Shown here: positions 41,615 to 48,729 of the stretch, in pieces
Numbering within the stretch: the first letter of the stretch is position 1
Layout of the letters: the number at the start of each line of letters is the position of its first letter
The notes under the pieces: model-generated
The model's input: only the letters and a program-made list of their open reading frames with translations
Told to the model about the DNA's origin: nothing
Databases searched by the model: none
Made by a program: the position numbers and the translations under genes
Origin: Alphaproteobacteria bacterium
GTDB taxonomy: Bacteria > Pseudomonadota > Alphaproteobacteria > SHVZ01
Direction of reading: 5' to 3'
NCBI GenBank assembly: GCA_016869285.1
Contig: VGEN01000012.1
Span: forward strand, 1 to 48,729
Length of the DNA stretch: 48,729 nucleotides

Positions 41615-42468
41615 GCGATCTCCGCCCGTCCGTTCGCGAGCACGACGACATCGCGCTCGACGACTCGGGCGCGAAAGGCCGCGACGCCGCCTCCGCGCCA
41701 GATCTCGGTGCGGATCGCCTCGCCCGGATACACCGGCGCGGTGAAACGGCACTCCATCGCCGTCAGGCGCTCCGGCCGGTAGCCGCAAAGGCCTTTCAGC
41801 AACGCATGACCGACGATGCCGTAAGTGGCGAGCCCGTGCAGGATCGGCCGCGAAAAGCCCGCGCTCTTCGCGACGGCTGGATCGGCATGAAGCGGGTTGT
41901 AGTCGCCGTTCAGCCGGTAGATCAGCGCCTGGGATGGCAGCGTCGGCAGATCGACGACAAGATCGGGGGCGCGCTCGGGCGTCGGATACGGCGTCCTGGC
42001 CGGGCCGGTGGTGCCGCCGCACCCGCCGTCGCCCCTGAGGAAGGTCGTCTGCTCGAGCGTGGCGACGAGGCCTCCGCCCGCATCGGTCACTTGCCGCTCC
42101 GAGTAGAGCAGCGCCCCCTTGTCTACCCCTTTGTCGACGAGGCCGGTGATGCGCGTGCGGCCGACCAAGCGGCCCGCGGTCGGTATAGGTTTATGGATGC
42201 GGATGCCCTGCTCGGCATGGACGACCTTGACCCAGTCGACGCCGGTATCCGGCCGCTTTAGCCAGAATCCGGAGTAGCCCAGGACCGTCGCCATGGTCGG
42301 CAGCGCCTCGAGCCCGTCCTCGTAGACGAAGCGGAGATGATCCTTGTCCACCGGGTCTGCGCCGAGTCCGACCGAGAGCGCGTAGAGGATCGTGTCGCGG
42401 ATGCTCAGATCCTGCGCGACCTCCGGCACCGGATAAGCGAGAAGATGCGCCGGATCGACCACCGTCAC
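41611..42468 (-). CDS. MaoC-family (R)-specific enoyl-CoA hydratase, double hot-dog type
   Basis: A 285-residue protein with two hot-dog domains like hydratase 2 of peroxisomal multifunctional enzyme. The hydratase motif in the second half is NGDYNPLHADPAVAKSAGFSRPILHG (split), containing the catalytic Asp and His. The first half (RFVYEDGLEALPTMATVLGY) is the substrate-binding repeat. The start is GTG at 42468, which overlaps the SDR stop by four bases (GTGA); the upstream ATG at 42567 lies inside that gene. It would hydrate a trans-2-enoyl-CoA to the 3R-hydroxyacyl-CoA, the substrate of the neighbouring SDR. Confidence 0.9.
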   Translation of the reverse strand: MTVVDPAHLLAYPVPEVAQDLSIRDTILYALSVGLGADPVDKDHLRFVYEDGLEALPTMATVLGYSGFWLKRPDTGVDWVKVVHAEQGIRIHKPIPTAGRLVGRTRITGLVDKGVDKGALLYSERQVTDAGGGLVATLEQTTFLRGDGGCGGTTGPARTPYPTPERAPDLVVDLPTLPSQALIYRLNGDYNPLHADPAVAKSAGFSRPILHGLATYGIVGHALLKGLCGYRPERLTAMECRFTAPVYPGEAIRTEIWRGGGVAAFRARVVERDVVVLANGRAEIA

Positions 42469-43379
42469 ACGGGGTCCCAGGAGAATACGTCGGCAGAGAC
42501 GTCGAGGTCGTAGAAAGAGGCCTTGAGTGCCGGCATCGCATGCTCGGCGATCGCCTCCGGCGTCCACCCGTTGCCCGACTGTACCGACCGGATCGGCCGG
42601 GGTTGGCTCATCAGGAAGATCTCGTTGTTGCGGACGGAGAAGATCTGGCCGGTGACGTCCTTCGCCGCATCCGAGCAGAGATAGACGACCAGCGGCGCAA
42701 TCTTGTCGGGCGTCATCTGCTGCAGCTTGGCGACACGCGCCTTGCGCTCCTCAGAATCGACCGGAATGGAGCCGATCATGCGCGACCAGGCGAATGGCGC
42801 GATCGCGTTCGAGCGCACCCCGAAGCGCGCCATGTCGAGCGCGATCGACTTGGAGAGGCCGACGATGCCCATCTTCGCCGCCGAGTAGTTCGCCTGGCCG
42901 AGATTGCCGACCAGGCCCGAGGTCGAGGTGAAATGGACGAAGGCGCCCGCGCCTTGCTCCTTGAAATGGTTGGCCACCGCCTTGGAGACATGGAAGGAGC
43001 CGTTCAGATGCACGTCGATGACCGCGCGCCACTCGTCCAGGCTCATGCGATGGAAGATGCGGTCGCGCAGGATGCCGGCGTTGTTGACCACCGCATCGAC
43101 GCGCCCGAAAGCGTCGAGCGCGGTCTGGATCAGCCGCTCGGCGCCCTTGGGATCGGCGACCGAGTCCGTATTGGCGACGGCGGCGCCGCCCCTCTCCTTG
43201 ATCTCGCGCACGGTCGCGGCCGCCGGACCTTCGTCATGGCCGGAGCCGTCGAGCGCGGCGCCGATGTCGTTGACCACGATCTTGGCACCATGCGCGGCCA
43301 TCAGGAGCGCAATCGCCTTGCCGATGCCGCCGCCGGAGCCGGTGACCACGACGACCTTGCCGTCGACCATCTTCGCCAT
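42465..43379 (-). CDS. Short-chain dehydrogenase, probable (3R)-hydroxyacyl-CoA dehydrogenase
   Basis: A 304-residue classical SDR. The cofactor loop is TGSGGGIG (13-20), NNAG is at 99-102, and the catalytic Ser154, Tyr165 and Lys169 are in TSTSGLVGN and QANYSAAKM. An extended segment after the cofactor loop (VNDIGAALDGSGHDEGPA) is typical of the dehydrogenase part of multifunctional enzyme type 2. The ribosome site AGGAGA precedes the ATG. With the overlapping MaoC gene it forms a two-gene version of that multifunctional enzyme. Confidence 0.9.
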   Translation of the reverse strand: MAKMVDGKVVVVTGSGGGIGKAIALLMAAHGAKIVVNDIGAALDGSGHDEGPAAATVREIKERGGAAVANTDSVADPKGAERLIQTALDAFGRVDAVVNNAGILRDRIFHRMSLDEWRAVIDVHLNGSFHVSKAVANHFKEQGAGAFVHFTSTSGLVGNLGQANYSAAKMGIVGLSKSIALDMARFGVRSNAIAPFAWSRMIGSIPVDSEERKARVAKLQQMTPDKIAPLVVYLCSDAAKDVTGQIFSVRNNEIFLMSQPRPIRSVQSGNGWTPEAIAEHAMPALKASFYDLDVSADVFSWDPV

Positions 43380-43389
43380 GCCAAATCTC

Positions 43390-44538
43390 CTAGAGGGTCG
43401 CCGCGGTGCCGAGGATCGCGGTCACCTGGGACGAGAGTTGCCCGCCATTGCCGTGAACGAGCGCCAGCTCGGTCTCGGCAATCTGCCGCGTGCCGGCCTC
43501 GCCGCGGAGCTGGCGAACGGCCTCGATCAGCGGGAATAGCCCGTACATGCCCGGATGGCAGCAGGAGAGCCCGCCGCCATTCGTGTTGACCGCGAGCCTG
43601 CCGCCCGGTGCGATCGTGCCGCCCTCGACGAAGCGCCCGCCCTCGCCCTTCGGGCAGAAGCCTAGATCCTCGAGGAACAGGATCGTGTTGATGGTGAAGG
43701 CGTCGTAGAGCTGGAGCACGTTGATGTCGGCCGGCACCACCTCGGCCATGGCGAAGGCGCGTGGGCCGGACTCGGCGGCTGCGGTCACGGTCAGGTCCGG
43801 CATTGCCGAGATCTGCCGATGCCAGGTCGCGGCGGCCGCACCCAGCAAGTAGCTCGGCGGCTTCGGGAAGTCGGCGGCGCGATCGGCGCGAACCATTACC
43901 ACCGCGCCGGCACCGTCGGTCACCAGGCAGCAGTCGCGGACGCTGAGCGGGTCGTTGACCATGCGCGCCGCCAGAATCTCTTCGATCGTGGTCGACTCGC
44001 GCGCAAAGGCCTCGGGGTTGAGCCGGGCCCACTCTCTGGCCGCGAGCGCGACTTCCGCGAGCTGACGTCGCGTCGTGCCGTACTGGTGCATGTGTCGCGC
44101 CGCAGCCAGCGCGTAACCGGTAATCGGGTTCCGCGGGCCATAGGGCGCCTCGTAAGGCTGCGGCTCCGAGCCCGAGACCAGCTTGCCGCTGGCGGTCCGC
44201 TGGTTCGAGCCGTAGCAGATGAGCGCGACCTCGCAGAGCCCGGCGTCGAGCGCCAGCGCGGCGGGGATCAGATGCTCGACGAAGGAGGAGCCGCCGATCA
44301 TCGTGCCGTCGAGGAAGCGCGGGCGGATGCCGAGATATTCGGCGACGCTCAGCGTCGGCATGAAATGCACGGCGGTGCCGGTGAGCAGCCCGTCGACCTG
44401 ATCCAGGCGCAGCCCGGCATCGGCGAGCGCCGCATGCACCGCCTCGGCCAGCAGCTCCAACGCACTGCGCCCCGGCGCATCCCAACGTGTCGAGAGGCCG
44501 ATACCGACGACGGCCGAGGTGCCGCGGATGCCGCTCAT
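43390..44538 (-). CDS. Thiolase-fold (SCP2-thiolase-like) protein without the catalytic cysteines
   Basis: A 382-residue thiolase-fold protein of the lipid-transfer/SCP2-thiolase subgroup. The position of the acyl-accepting Cys reads MIGGSSFVEHL (Ser84-Ser85), and the second catalytic Cys region reads HGNGGQLSSQ without Cys. The late histidine of the G-H-P motif is kept in SCCHPGMYG. Members lacking these cysteines, such as Ltp2, act as retro-aldolases on acyl-CoA side chains when paired with a DUF35 protein. Here the DUF35 gene directly precedes it with a four-base overlap. Aldolase rather than thiolase activity is therefore inferred. The start ATG at 44538 is set by that overlap. Confidence 0.85.
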   Translation of the reverse strand: MSGIRGTSAVVGIGLSTRWDAPGRSALELLAEAVHAALADAGLRLDQVDGLLTGTAVHFMPTLSVAEYLGIRPRFLDGTMIGGSSFVEHLIPAALALDAGLCEVALICYGSNQRTASGKLVSGSEPQPYEAPYGPRNPITGYALAAARHMHQYGTTRRQLAEVALAAREWARLNPEAFARESTTIEEILAARMVNDPLSVRDCCLVTDGAGAVVMVRADRAADFPKPPSYLLGAAAATWHRQISAMPDLTVTAAAESGPRAFAMAEVVPADINVLQLYDAFTINTILFLEDLGFCPKGEGGRFVEGGTIAPGGRLAVNTNGGGLSCCHPGMYGLFPLIEAVRQLRGEAGTRQIAETELALVHGNGGQLSSQVTAILGTAATL

Positions 44539-44933
44539 GCGCTCTCGGCAGGATCGAAGACGAGGATCGGCGCGTTCTCCCTGTCGCGCGCGATGCGCGC
44601 CCGGACCTTGAGGCCGATGCGGATTTCGGCCGGCGGAAGCCCTTCGACCCGGCTCATCAGCCGGCAGCCTTCGTCGAGATCGATCAGCGCGAGATTGTAG
44701 TCGCCGCCCTGTTCGGGGCGACGGCGAATCACCGTGGTCGAATAGACCGTGCCGCGGCCCGACACCTCTACCCAGTCGAGGGTCGGCTCGCCCGTGAACG
44801 GAGAGAGCACGCGCGGCTGGAAGACGTAGCGCCCGCTCCCGCGGCAACGCTGAATGCAGAATCGTCCCTCGGCGAGGAGGCGGCGATACTCGGCATCCGG
44901 TCCCGGGCCGGCGAAAGGCGATGGCACGCTCAT
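44535..44933 (-). CDS. DUF35 OB-fold protein with degenerate zinc ribbon
   Basis: A 132-residue protein. The C-terminal OB fold is well kept (VSGRGTVYSTTVIRR, then NLALIDLDEGCRLMSRVEGL). The N-terminal rubredoxin-like zinc ribbon should have C-x2-C-x10-C-x2-C. Here it reads FCIQRCRGSGRYVFQPRVLSP, keeping one expected Cys and losing the other pair. DUF35 proteins act as partners of thiolase-fold enzymes in acyl-CoA and steroid side-chain breakdown. It overlaps the thiolase-like gene by four bases (ATGA) and is the first gene of the cluster, 35 bases after the glycosyltransferase gene. Confidence 0.85.
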   Translation of the reverse strand: MSVPSPFAGPGPDAEYRRLLAEGRFCIQRCRGSGRYVFQPRVLSPFTGEPTLDWVEVSGRGTVYSTTVIRRRPEQGGDYNLALIDLDEGCRLMSRVEGLPPAEIRIGLKVRARIARDRENAPILVFDPAESA

Positions 44934-44968
44934 CCGTTCATCCCATAGCAGGCATGCCGGGCGAGAGG

Positions 44969-46462
44969 CTAGCGCGAGGGAAGCAAGGCGGATCGATGAC
45001 GAGCGAGAAAGCTCGCCGAGATCGGACCGGGATAGGTCGTCCCGACCCGACGATAGATCCCGGCCACCGCCGGATCGTCCGCGAGGGCGCGGCCTTCGAG
45101 GCGATCGAGCATCTCGTCGGTCGCCGCGGCAATGTCCTCGGCCGAGTTGTCGACGAGCTCAATGCCGTTGTCGGCGAAGCCGCTGCCACGCATCTCGCCG
45201 CGGAACGGCGGGCTGATCGATTCCTCCAGCGTCAGGATGCGTCCGCTCGTCTTCTCGCGATAGAGCTTGGGCAGCCAGATGTCGTTGGCCATTCCGTGCA
45301 GCGTGCCGGCGAAGGCGTTGGCATGCACGGTCGGCGTACCGAGGCACGAGGCGACATGCGACGGGCCCGACATGGTGCCGATCATCATCCGTGCCGAAGC
45401 AATGAGGACGAGATCGAGCTCCGGCGAGCGCGCATTGGAATGGGCATAGTCGATGACGCCCGGCATCGCGGGCAGAGGCACGGCCGCCGGCGATCCCAGG
45501 CGGACGACCTTCCCGCCCCGCGTCACGACGCGCTCAAGGGCCGGCAGATAGGAGAGGAGATCCGAGTCGCGCATCGCCATGTCCTGGCGGCGGCGACCGT
45601 CGGCGGCGCCGTGGAATCCGGGATCGCGGACATGGAGGGCGACGAACCAATCGCTCTCCGCCAGACCGATGCGGGTGAGTTGCGCGCGACCCGACGCGAT
45701 GCGATCGGCGGAGAGGCTCAGCAGCGGGCCGCGACCGGCCGCGGACCAACGAACCTCGGCCTCGCGCCAGGCCTCCTGCATGTAGAGGAAGCGTCCGTCG
45801 CTCAGCGGGATCGTCGTCGAGTCGAGGGCGAGGTCCGGCGCCAGCGCCTGGAACTTCGCCAGCATGTCGCCCTCCTTCACGATCGTGACGTAAGGCGCGA
45901 AGAGATCGAGGAAGGGCTCGTTGACGATCTTCTCGCGCGGGGCCGGCAGCACCACCTGCCAGGGCGGAGTCAACGCCAGCGCCTTCAGCTTGGCCAGCGA
46001 GCCGAGCCGCATCGCCAGCTCGCCGAGGGAGCCGATGAGCCAGTTCGGGTGGATGATTCGAAGCCCGGTGGCCGCCAGAGGATGAGCCGCGACGCGCGCT
46101 TCGAGCAGGCGCCCTGCCGCGGCAAAGGCACGGATGGTTCCGTCGCGGTCGCCGGCAGTGTTGAGGAGGAAGCCGAGGTCGTTCTGAACCGCCTCGGTCG
46201 CTGGCGTCAGCGGTTCGAGCCGCCGCATAACTTCGAGCGCCACCGGCACCGAGAAGACCTGATGCAGGAGATAGAACGCCTCGCGAATGACCGGGTCGAG
46301 TTTGCCGAGCCCCGCGGCAGCCTCCACCACAGTCGCGAGCGCGCCGGCATTGCGCTTGATCGCGCATTCCTGGAGCAGAGGGATCGCGGCAGTAATTCCG
46401 CCGCCTTCGATCATGGCCTCGCGAACGGCAGCGACTCGAGCAGGATCGGAAGCCTCGATCAT
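44969..46462 (-). CDS. Putative glycosyltransferase of the TIGR04372 type
   Basis: A 497-residue protein. Residues 1-150 are helical and TPR-like. The C-terminal part has the recognisable stretch WFVALHVRDPGFHG, then DSDLLSYLPALERVV, VIDYAHSNARSPELDLVLIAS and MIGTMSGPSHVASCLGTPTV (pieces given separately), which I associate with TIGR04372 proteins, a GT-B-like family of surface-glycan loci. No donor or acceptor is known. It lies 31 bases after metZ on the same strand. TATACT seven bases before its ATG may be a -10 element, but no -35 is seen. Confidence 0.72.
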   Translation of the reverse strand: MIEASDPARVAAVREAMIEGGGITAAIPLLQECAIKRNAGALATVVEAAAGLGKLDPVIREAFYLLHQVFSVPVALEVMRRLEPLTPATEAVQNDLGFLLNTAGDRDGTIRAFAAAGRLLEARVAAHPLAATGLRIIHPNWLIGSLGELAMRLGSLAKLKALALTPPWQVVLPAPREKIVNEPFLDLFAPYVTIVKEGDMLAKFQALAPDLALDSTTIPLSDGRFLYMQEAWREAEVRWSAAGRGPLLSLSADRIASGRAQLTRIGLAESDWFVALHVRDPGFHGAADGRRRQDMAMRDSDLLSYLPALERVVTRGGKVVRLGSPAAVPLPAMPGVIDYAHSNARSPELDLVLIASARMMIGTMSGPSHVASCLGTPTVHANAFAGTLHGMANDIWLPKLYREKTSGRILTLEESISPPFRGEMRGSGFADNGIELVDNSAEDIAAATDEMLDRLEGRALADDPAVAGIYRRVGTTYPGPISASFLARHRSALLPSR

Positions 46463-46493
46463 CCGCCCGAGTATAGACCGCCCGGCCCGGGGG

Positions 46494-47696
46494 CTAGACG
46501 CTATCGAGCGTCCGCGTCAGATCCTCGATCAGGTCGTCCGGATCCTCGAGCCCGACCGAGAGGCGGACGACACCGGGCTCGATGCCGGCCAGCTTCTTCT
46601 CCTCGGGCGAGAGCCGCTGATGCGTGGTCGTCGCCGGATGACAGATCAGGCTCTTGGAGTCGCCGAGATTGTTCGAGATGTCGATGATCCGAAGGCCGTT
46701 CAGCGCCTTGAACGCGCCCTCCTTGCCGCCGCGGATGGTGAAGGTGACGACCGAGCCGAAATCCTTCATCTGGCTCGCTGCCAGCTTGTGCTGCGGATGG
46801 GTCAGGAGGCCCGGATAGAGCACCCGCTCTACCGCCGGATGGCGAGACAGCGCTTTGGCGACTGTGCGTGCGCTGGAGCAATGGGCGCGGAGCCGAAGAT
46901 CGAGGGTCTCGAGACCCTTCAGCATCAGCCAGGCGTTGAACGGGCTCATCGTCGGGCCGGTATGTCTGAGATAAGGCCCGAGCGTGTCGGCGAGGAACTT
47001 CTCGGTGCAGAGAATGGCGCCGCCGAGCGCACGGCCTTGCCCGTCGATATGCTTGGTGGTCGAATAGACGATGATATCGGCGCCCATGTCGAGCGGGCGC
47101 TGCAGCAGGCCGGTGGCGAAGACGTTGTCGACGATGACGCAGGCGCCGGCGTCGTGCGCGAGCGCGGCGACGGCGCGAAGGTCGACGATCTCCAGCATCG
47201 GGTTTGAGGGCGACTCGAGCAGCACCGCCTTGGTCGGCTTGGAAAGGGCGCGGCGCCACTGTGCCAGCTCGGTACCGTCGACGATCTCGACCTCGACCCC
47301 CATCTTCGGCAGGTAGTCGGTACAGATCCACAGGCACGAACCGAACAGCGCGCGCGCCGCCACCACGCGGTCGCCCGCGCGCACCTGGCACATCAGCGAA
47401 GCAAAGACCGCCGACATGCCGGTCGTCGTGCCGCGGCAGGCCTCGGCGCCTTCGATCAGGCGAAGCCGTTCCTCGAAGCTGGCGACCGTCGGGTTGCGGA
47501 AGCGCGAATAGACGTAGCGGTCGTTGCGCGGCTGGGCGAAGGCGGCCTCCGCCTCCTCGGCCGAGCGGTAGACATAGCCGGAGGTCATGTACATGGCCTC
47601 GGCCGTCTCCATGTGCTGCGAGCGGTTGAGGCCGCCGCGGACGAGACGCGTGCGGGGGCGCCAGGCATCCAGCGCCGAGTGGGCGGTGTCGACCAT
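46494..47696 (-). CDS. metZ: O-succinylhomoserine sulfhydrylase
   Basis: A 400-residue PLP enzyme of the Cys/Met metabolism family making homocysteine from O-succinylhomoserine and sulfide. The N-terminal TRLVRGGLNRSQHMETAEAMYMTSGYVY (split) is typical of MetZ. The PLP region is YSTTKHIDGQGRALGG, with the cofactor Lys in TKH. C-terminal SLGDSKSLICHPATTTH is present as NLGDSKSLICHPATTTHQRL (split). GGAGG lies eight bases before the ATG at 47696. Upstream are a SAM-II riboswitch and a terminator, so expression should fall when SAM is plentiful. Confidence 0.95.
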   Translation of the reverse strand: MVDTAHSALDAWRPRTRLVRGGLNRSQHMETAEAMYMTSGYVYRSAEEAEAAFAQPRNDRYVYSRFRNPTVASFEERLRLIEGAEACRGTTTGMSAVFASLMCQVRAGDRVVAARALFGSCLWICTDYLPKMGVEVEIVDGTELAQWRRALSKPTKAVLLESPSNPMLEIVDLRAVAALAHDAGACVIVDNVFATGLLQRPLDMGADIIVYSTTKHIDGQGRALGGAILCTEKFLADTLGPYLRHTGPTMSPFNAWLMLKGLETLDLRLRAHCSSARTVAKALSRHPAVERVLYPGLLTHPQHKLAASQMKDFGSVVTFTIRGGKEGAFKALNGLRIIDISNNLGDSKSLICHPATTTHQRLSPEEKKLAGIEPGVVRLSVGLEDPDDLIEDLTRTLDSV

Positions 47697-47716
47697 GTGC
47701 AGGTCCTCCGAGCAAC

Positions 47717-47744
47717 AAAAAACCCCGGCCGGTCTCGGTCGGGG
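47717..47744 (-). terminator. Rho-independent attenuator in the metZ leader
   Basis: On the minus strand CCCCGACC (47744-47737) pairs with GGCCGGGG (47730-47723) around a short loop and is followed by six T (47722-47717). It lies between the SAM-II aptamer and metZ. The 3' strand of the aptamer, GGTCGGG (47761-47755), can pair instead with CCCCGACC, giving a ready-made anti-terminator. Confidence 0.8.
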
Positions 47745-47754
47745 CGCACTCGTT

Positions 47755-47816
47755 CCCGACCTTTTAGCGGTTTTGTTTTACGTGGGCCGCAAGCCGGTCG
47801 GCTCAAATCCCCACGG
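47755..47816 (-). promoter_or_regulatory. SAM-II riboswitch upstream of metZ
   Basis: On the minus strand the P1 stem CGTGGG (47815-47810) pairs with CCCACG (47786-47781). The loop carries GATTTGAGCCGACC and GGCTTGCGG, as in SAM-II RNAs. The 3' part ACCGCTAAAAGGTCGG supplies the pseudoknot strand, in which GGTCGG pairs with CCGACC of the loop. The order and the conserved CTAAA/TTTGA elements match the alphaproteobacterial metA/metZ motif. SAM binding stabilises the pseudoknot. Here that would tie up GGTCGG and let the downstream terminator form. Confidence 0.9.
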
Positions 47817-47825
47817 AATGATGCG

Positions 47826-47854
47826 CTTTTACGCGAGGCGATTCGCGCTGTCAA
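47826..47854 (-). promoter_or_regulatory. metZ promoter
   Basis: On the minus strand TTGACA (47854-47849) is a perfect -35, followed after exactly 17 bases by TAAAAG (47831-47826). The predicted start near 47819 places the riboswitch at the very 5' end of the message. Confidence 0.7.
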
Positions 47855-47878
47855 CGGATTGCCAAGCTGACTAGACTT

Positions 47879-48553
47879 TTGACCCCGATCTCGTTCGTCC
47901 TGGCGGGCCCAGAGGAGGTTGCGATCCGCGAGCCTGAGGCAGACGCCGCTGCATACGCGCGGATCACCGACCTTGCGACACATGCCCTCAATGCCGGCGA
48001 CTTTAATGAGGCGCTAAGGTTTGCTCGCGGCGCGCACCTGCTTTCACCAACTTCCGCACATGATCTCGGGAATCTCGCGAAAGTTCATCTCTTCCGCCGG
48101 GACTACGACAAGGCTGCGGCGTGGTTTGAACGCGTGCTGGCTTCCGGCGTTTTCGATCCAATCGCTATCCGATTCGTGACCTTTGCATCAGCACAATCGG
48201 GCAACACGCGGCGCTTCACCTTCTGGGCGGAGCGCCTGCACGCGCTCGGCGCTGCCTTGCCACCCAGTCCAGAGGCCAGGTACTTAACTCTGCTCGCACA
48301 CATCGTCACGGGCTACGCAACCTGGGGCAAGGACCTCTCGGCACCACCGCCGATTTCCTTCTTCGACGAAGACAACGAGAGCCAGGACCAACGCTATTTG
48401 CGTAAGGCGCTGCTAGGTTGCGCCCAAGGGCTACTCCAACGAGCCCTCCAGTTCATCTCGACCCTCGCCGCTATGGCGGGCGAGGGAGCGCTGCGCGCAG
48501 TTGCATACCGAGATGTCGAACTCCTTCAGGCGCGAAGGGGCTGTCCCAGATAA
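47879..48553 (+). CDS. Helical-repeat (TPR-like) protein, 3' end replaced by an IS
   Basis: An open frame of 224 codons. The middle shows TPR-like pairs of helices: ATHALNAGDFNEALRFARGAHLL, then NLAKVHLFRRDYDKAAAWFERVL (split). No catalytic domain is seen. The last five residues (RGCPR) and the stop are encoded by the left end of the IS1016-like element at 48537, so the native C-terminus is lost. The start is uncertain: only TTG at 47879 or CTG at 47867 are available, neither has a ribosome site, and the frame stays open upstream into the metZ promoter region. Codon use is visibly less GC-rich than in the neighbours. It may be a decaying gene; the function is not recognised. Confidence 0.55.
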   Translation: MTPISFVLAGPEEVAIREPEADAAAYARITDLATHALNAGDFNEALRFARGAHLLSPTSAHDLGNLAKVHLFRRDYDKAAAWFERVLASGVFDPIAIRFVTFASAQSGNTRRFTFWAERLHALGAALPPSPEARYLTLLAHIVTGYATWGKDLSAPPPISFFDEDNESQDQRYLRKALLGCAQGLLQRALQFISTLAAMAGEGALRAVAYRDVELLQARRGCPR

Positions 48554-48729
48554 CTCGGTTATGGAGTTATCATGGGACGGATACGACGGAGCCGATTGGG
48601 GGTCTCGAAGCAGGATCGCCTGATCGAACATTTCGTAGCAGGAACGACGGCGCGTACCGCATCGAGTCTCTGCGGAGTGAACCGCAAGACAGGGGCGTTT
48701 TTCTTTCATCGCCTTCGTGAACTGATCGC
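48537..48729 (+). mobile_element. Left end of an IS1016-like element (IS1595 family), runs off the window
   Basis: The element begins GGGGCTGTCCCAGATAACT at 48537, which resembles the remembered terminal inverted repeat of IS1016. It is followed after 16 bases by a transposase start. Only this end is in the window, so the other repeat and the target duplication cannot be checked. It interrupts the preceding open frame. Confidence 0.8.
48572..48729 (+). CDS. IS1595-family (IS1016-like) transposase, N-terminal part
   Basis: Starting at the ATG at 48572, 52 codons are open to the window edge: MGRIRRSRLGVSKQDRLIEH, then FVAGTTARTASSLCGVNRKTGAFFFHRLRELI (split here). This matches the N-terminus of IS1016 transposases (KQNKLIELFVAGVTARTAAEL and YYFHRLRLLI as remembered), a helix-turn-helix region. 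The DDE-type catalytic domain lies beyond the window, so it is not known whether the gene is intact. Confidence 0.88.
   Translation, partial: MGRIRRSRLGVSKQDRLIEHFVAGTTARTASSLCGVNRKTGAFFFHRLRELI

Noticed and set aside
1..48729. Whole window as a composite transposon bounded by the two IS ends
   Set aside because: The elements belong to different families (IS30 and IS1595), and the content between is ordinary chromosomal housekeeping genes. Only one end of each IS is visible.
1..48729. CRISPR arrays, phage genes, rRNA genes
   Set aside because: No regularly spaced repeats, cas genes, phage structural genes or rRNA segments were seen on reading both strands.

Overview
The window is a compact, GC-rich (roughly two-thirds G+C by eye) stretch of bacterial chromosome. 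Gene content points to an alphaproteobacterium. Evidence includes the SAM-II riboswitch in front of metZ, the order ffs-dnaX-ybaB-recR, the run DUF721 - DsbA-like - smc beside mutY, and the ubiK / lgt / midA / pgeF neighbourhood. The genus cannot be named from sequence reading alone. Most intergenic gaps are under 60 bases, 4-base start/stop overlaps are frequent, and no gene-free stretch exceeds 300 bases.

Left edge (1-1084): the 5' part of an IS30-type transposase and a VapBC/FitAB-like toxin-antitoxin pair. 1085-8510: genome maintenance and purine synthesis (smc, a DsbA-like thioredoxin, a DUF721 protein, mutY, purH). 8566-15876: an uptake and catabolic locus. It holds a TRAP transporter (DctP, DctQ, DctM) with an extra TAXI-type binding protein, divergent from a 2-methylfumaryl-CoA isomerase gene (mct). 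A small proline-rich reading frame with a strong ribosome site precedes mct, and an SMP-30 lactonase and a 2-hydroxyacid dehydrogenase follow. 15990-21786: a membrane histidine kinase with a degenerate ATP site, tRNA-Arg(ACG), an OmpA-like lipoprotein, recR, ybaB, dnaX and the SRP RNA.

21787-27416: a GNAT acetyltransferase and a complete homogentisate operon (hpd-hmgA-fahA-maiA). That operon is divergent from a MarR regulator, and a 20-base palindrome fills the spacer of the hpd promoter. A DsbA-like protein follows. 27487-31608: an M48 metalloprotease, a gamma-glutamyltransferase-like lipoprotein that lacks the catalytic residues, and an aminotransferase. 31612-36481: a methyltransferase with a regulatory domain, a NodB-type deacetylase, a sugar O-methyltransferase broken by one in-frame stop, and a creatinase-fold hydrolase. 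36486-42468: pgeF, midA, lgt, hldD, ubiK, and a major-facilitator transporter.

41611-46462: an acyl-CoA cluster (MaoC hydratase, SDR, a thiolase-like protein lacking both cysteines, and a DUF35 protein lacking most zinc ligands) preceded by a TIGR04372-type glycosyltransferase. 46494-47854: metZ under a SAM-II riboswitch with a terminator. Right edge: a helical-repeat gene whose 3' end is cut by an IS1016-like (IS1595 family) element.

No single wholly new defence or mobile system was seen. The most unusual signals are the cysteine-less thiolase/DUF35 pair, the catalytically stripped GGT lipoprotein, the kinase with a broken N box, the shared hpd/marR promoter with a probably leaderless regulator, and the small frame in front of mct.
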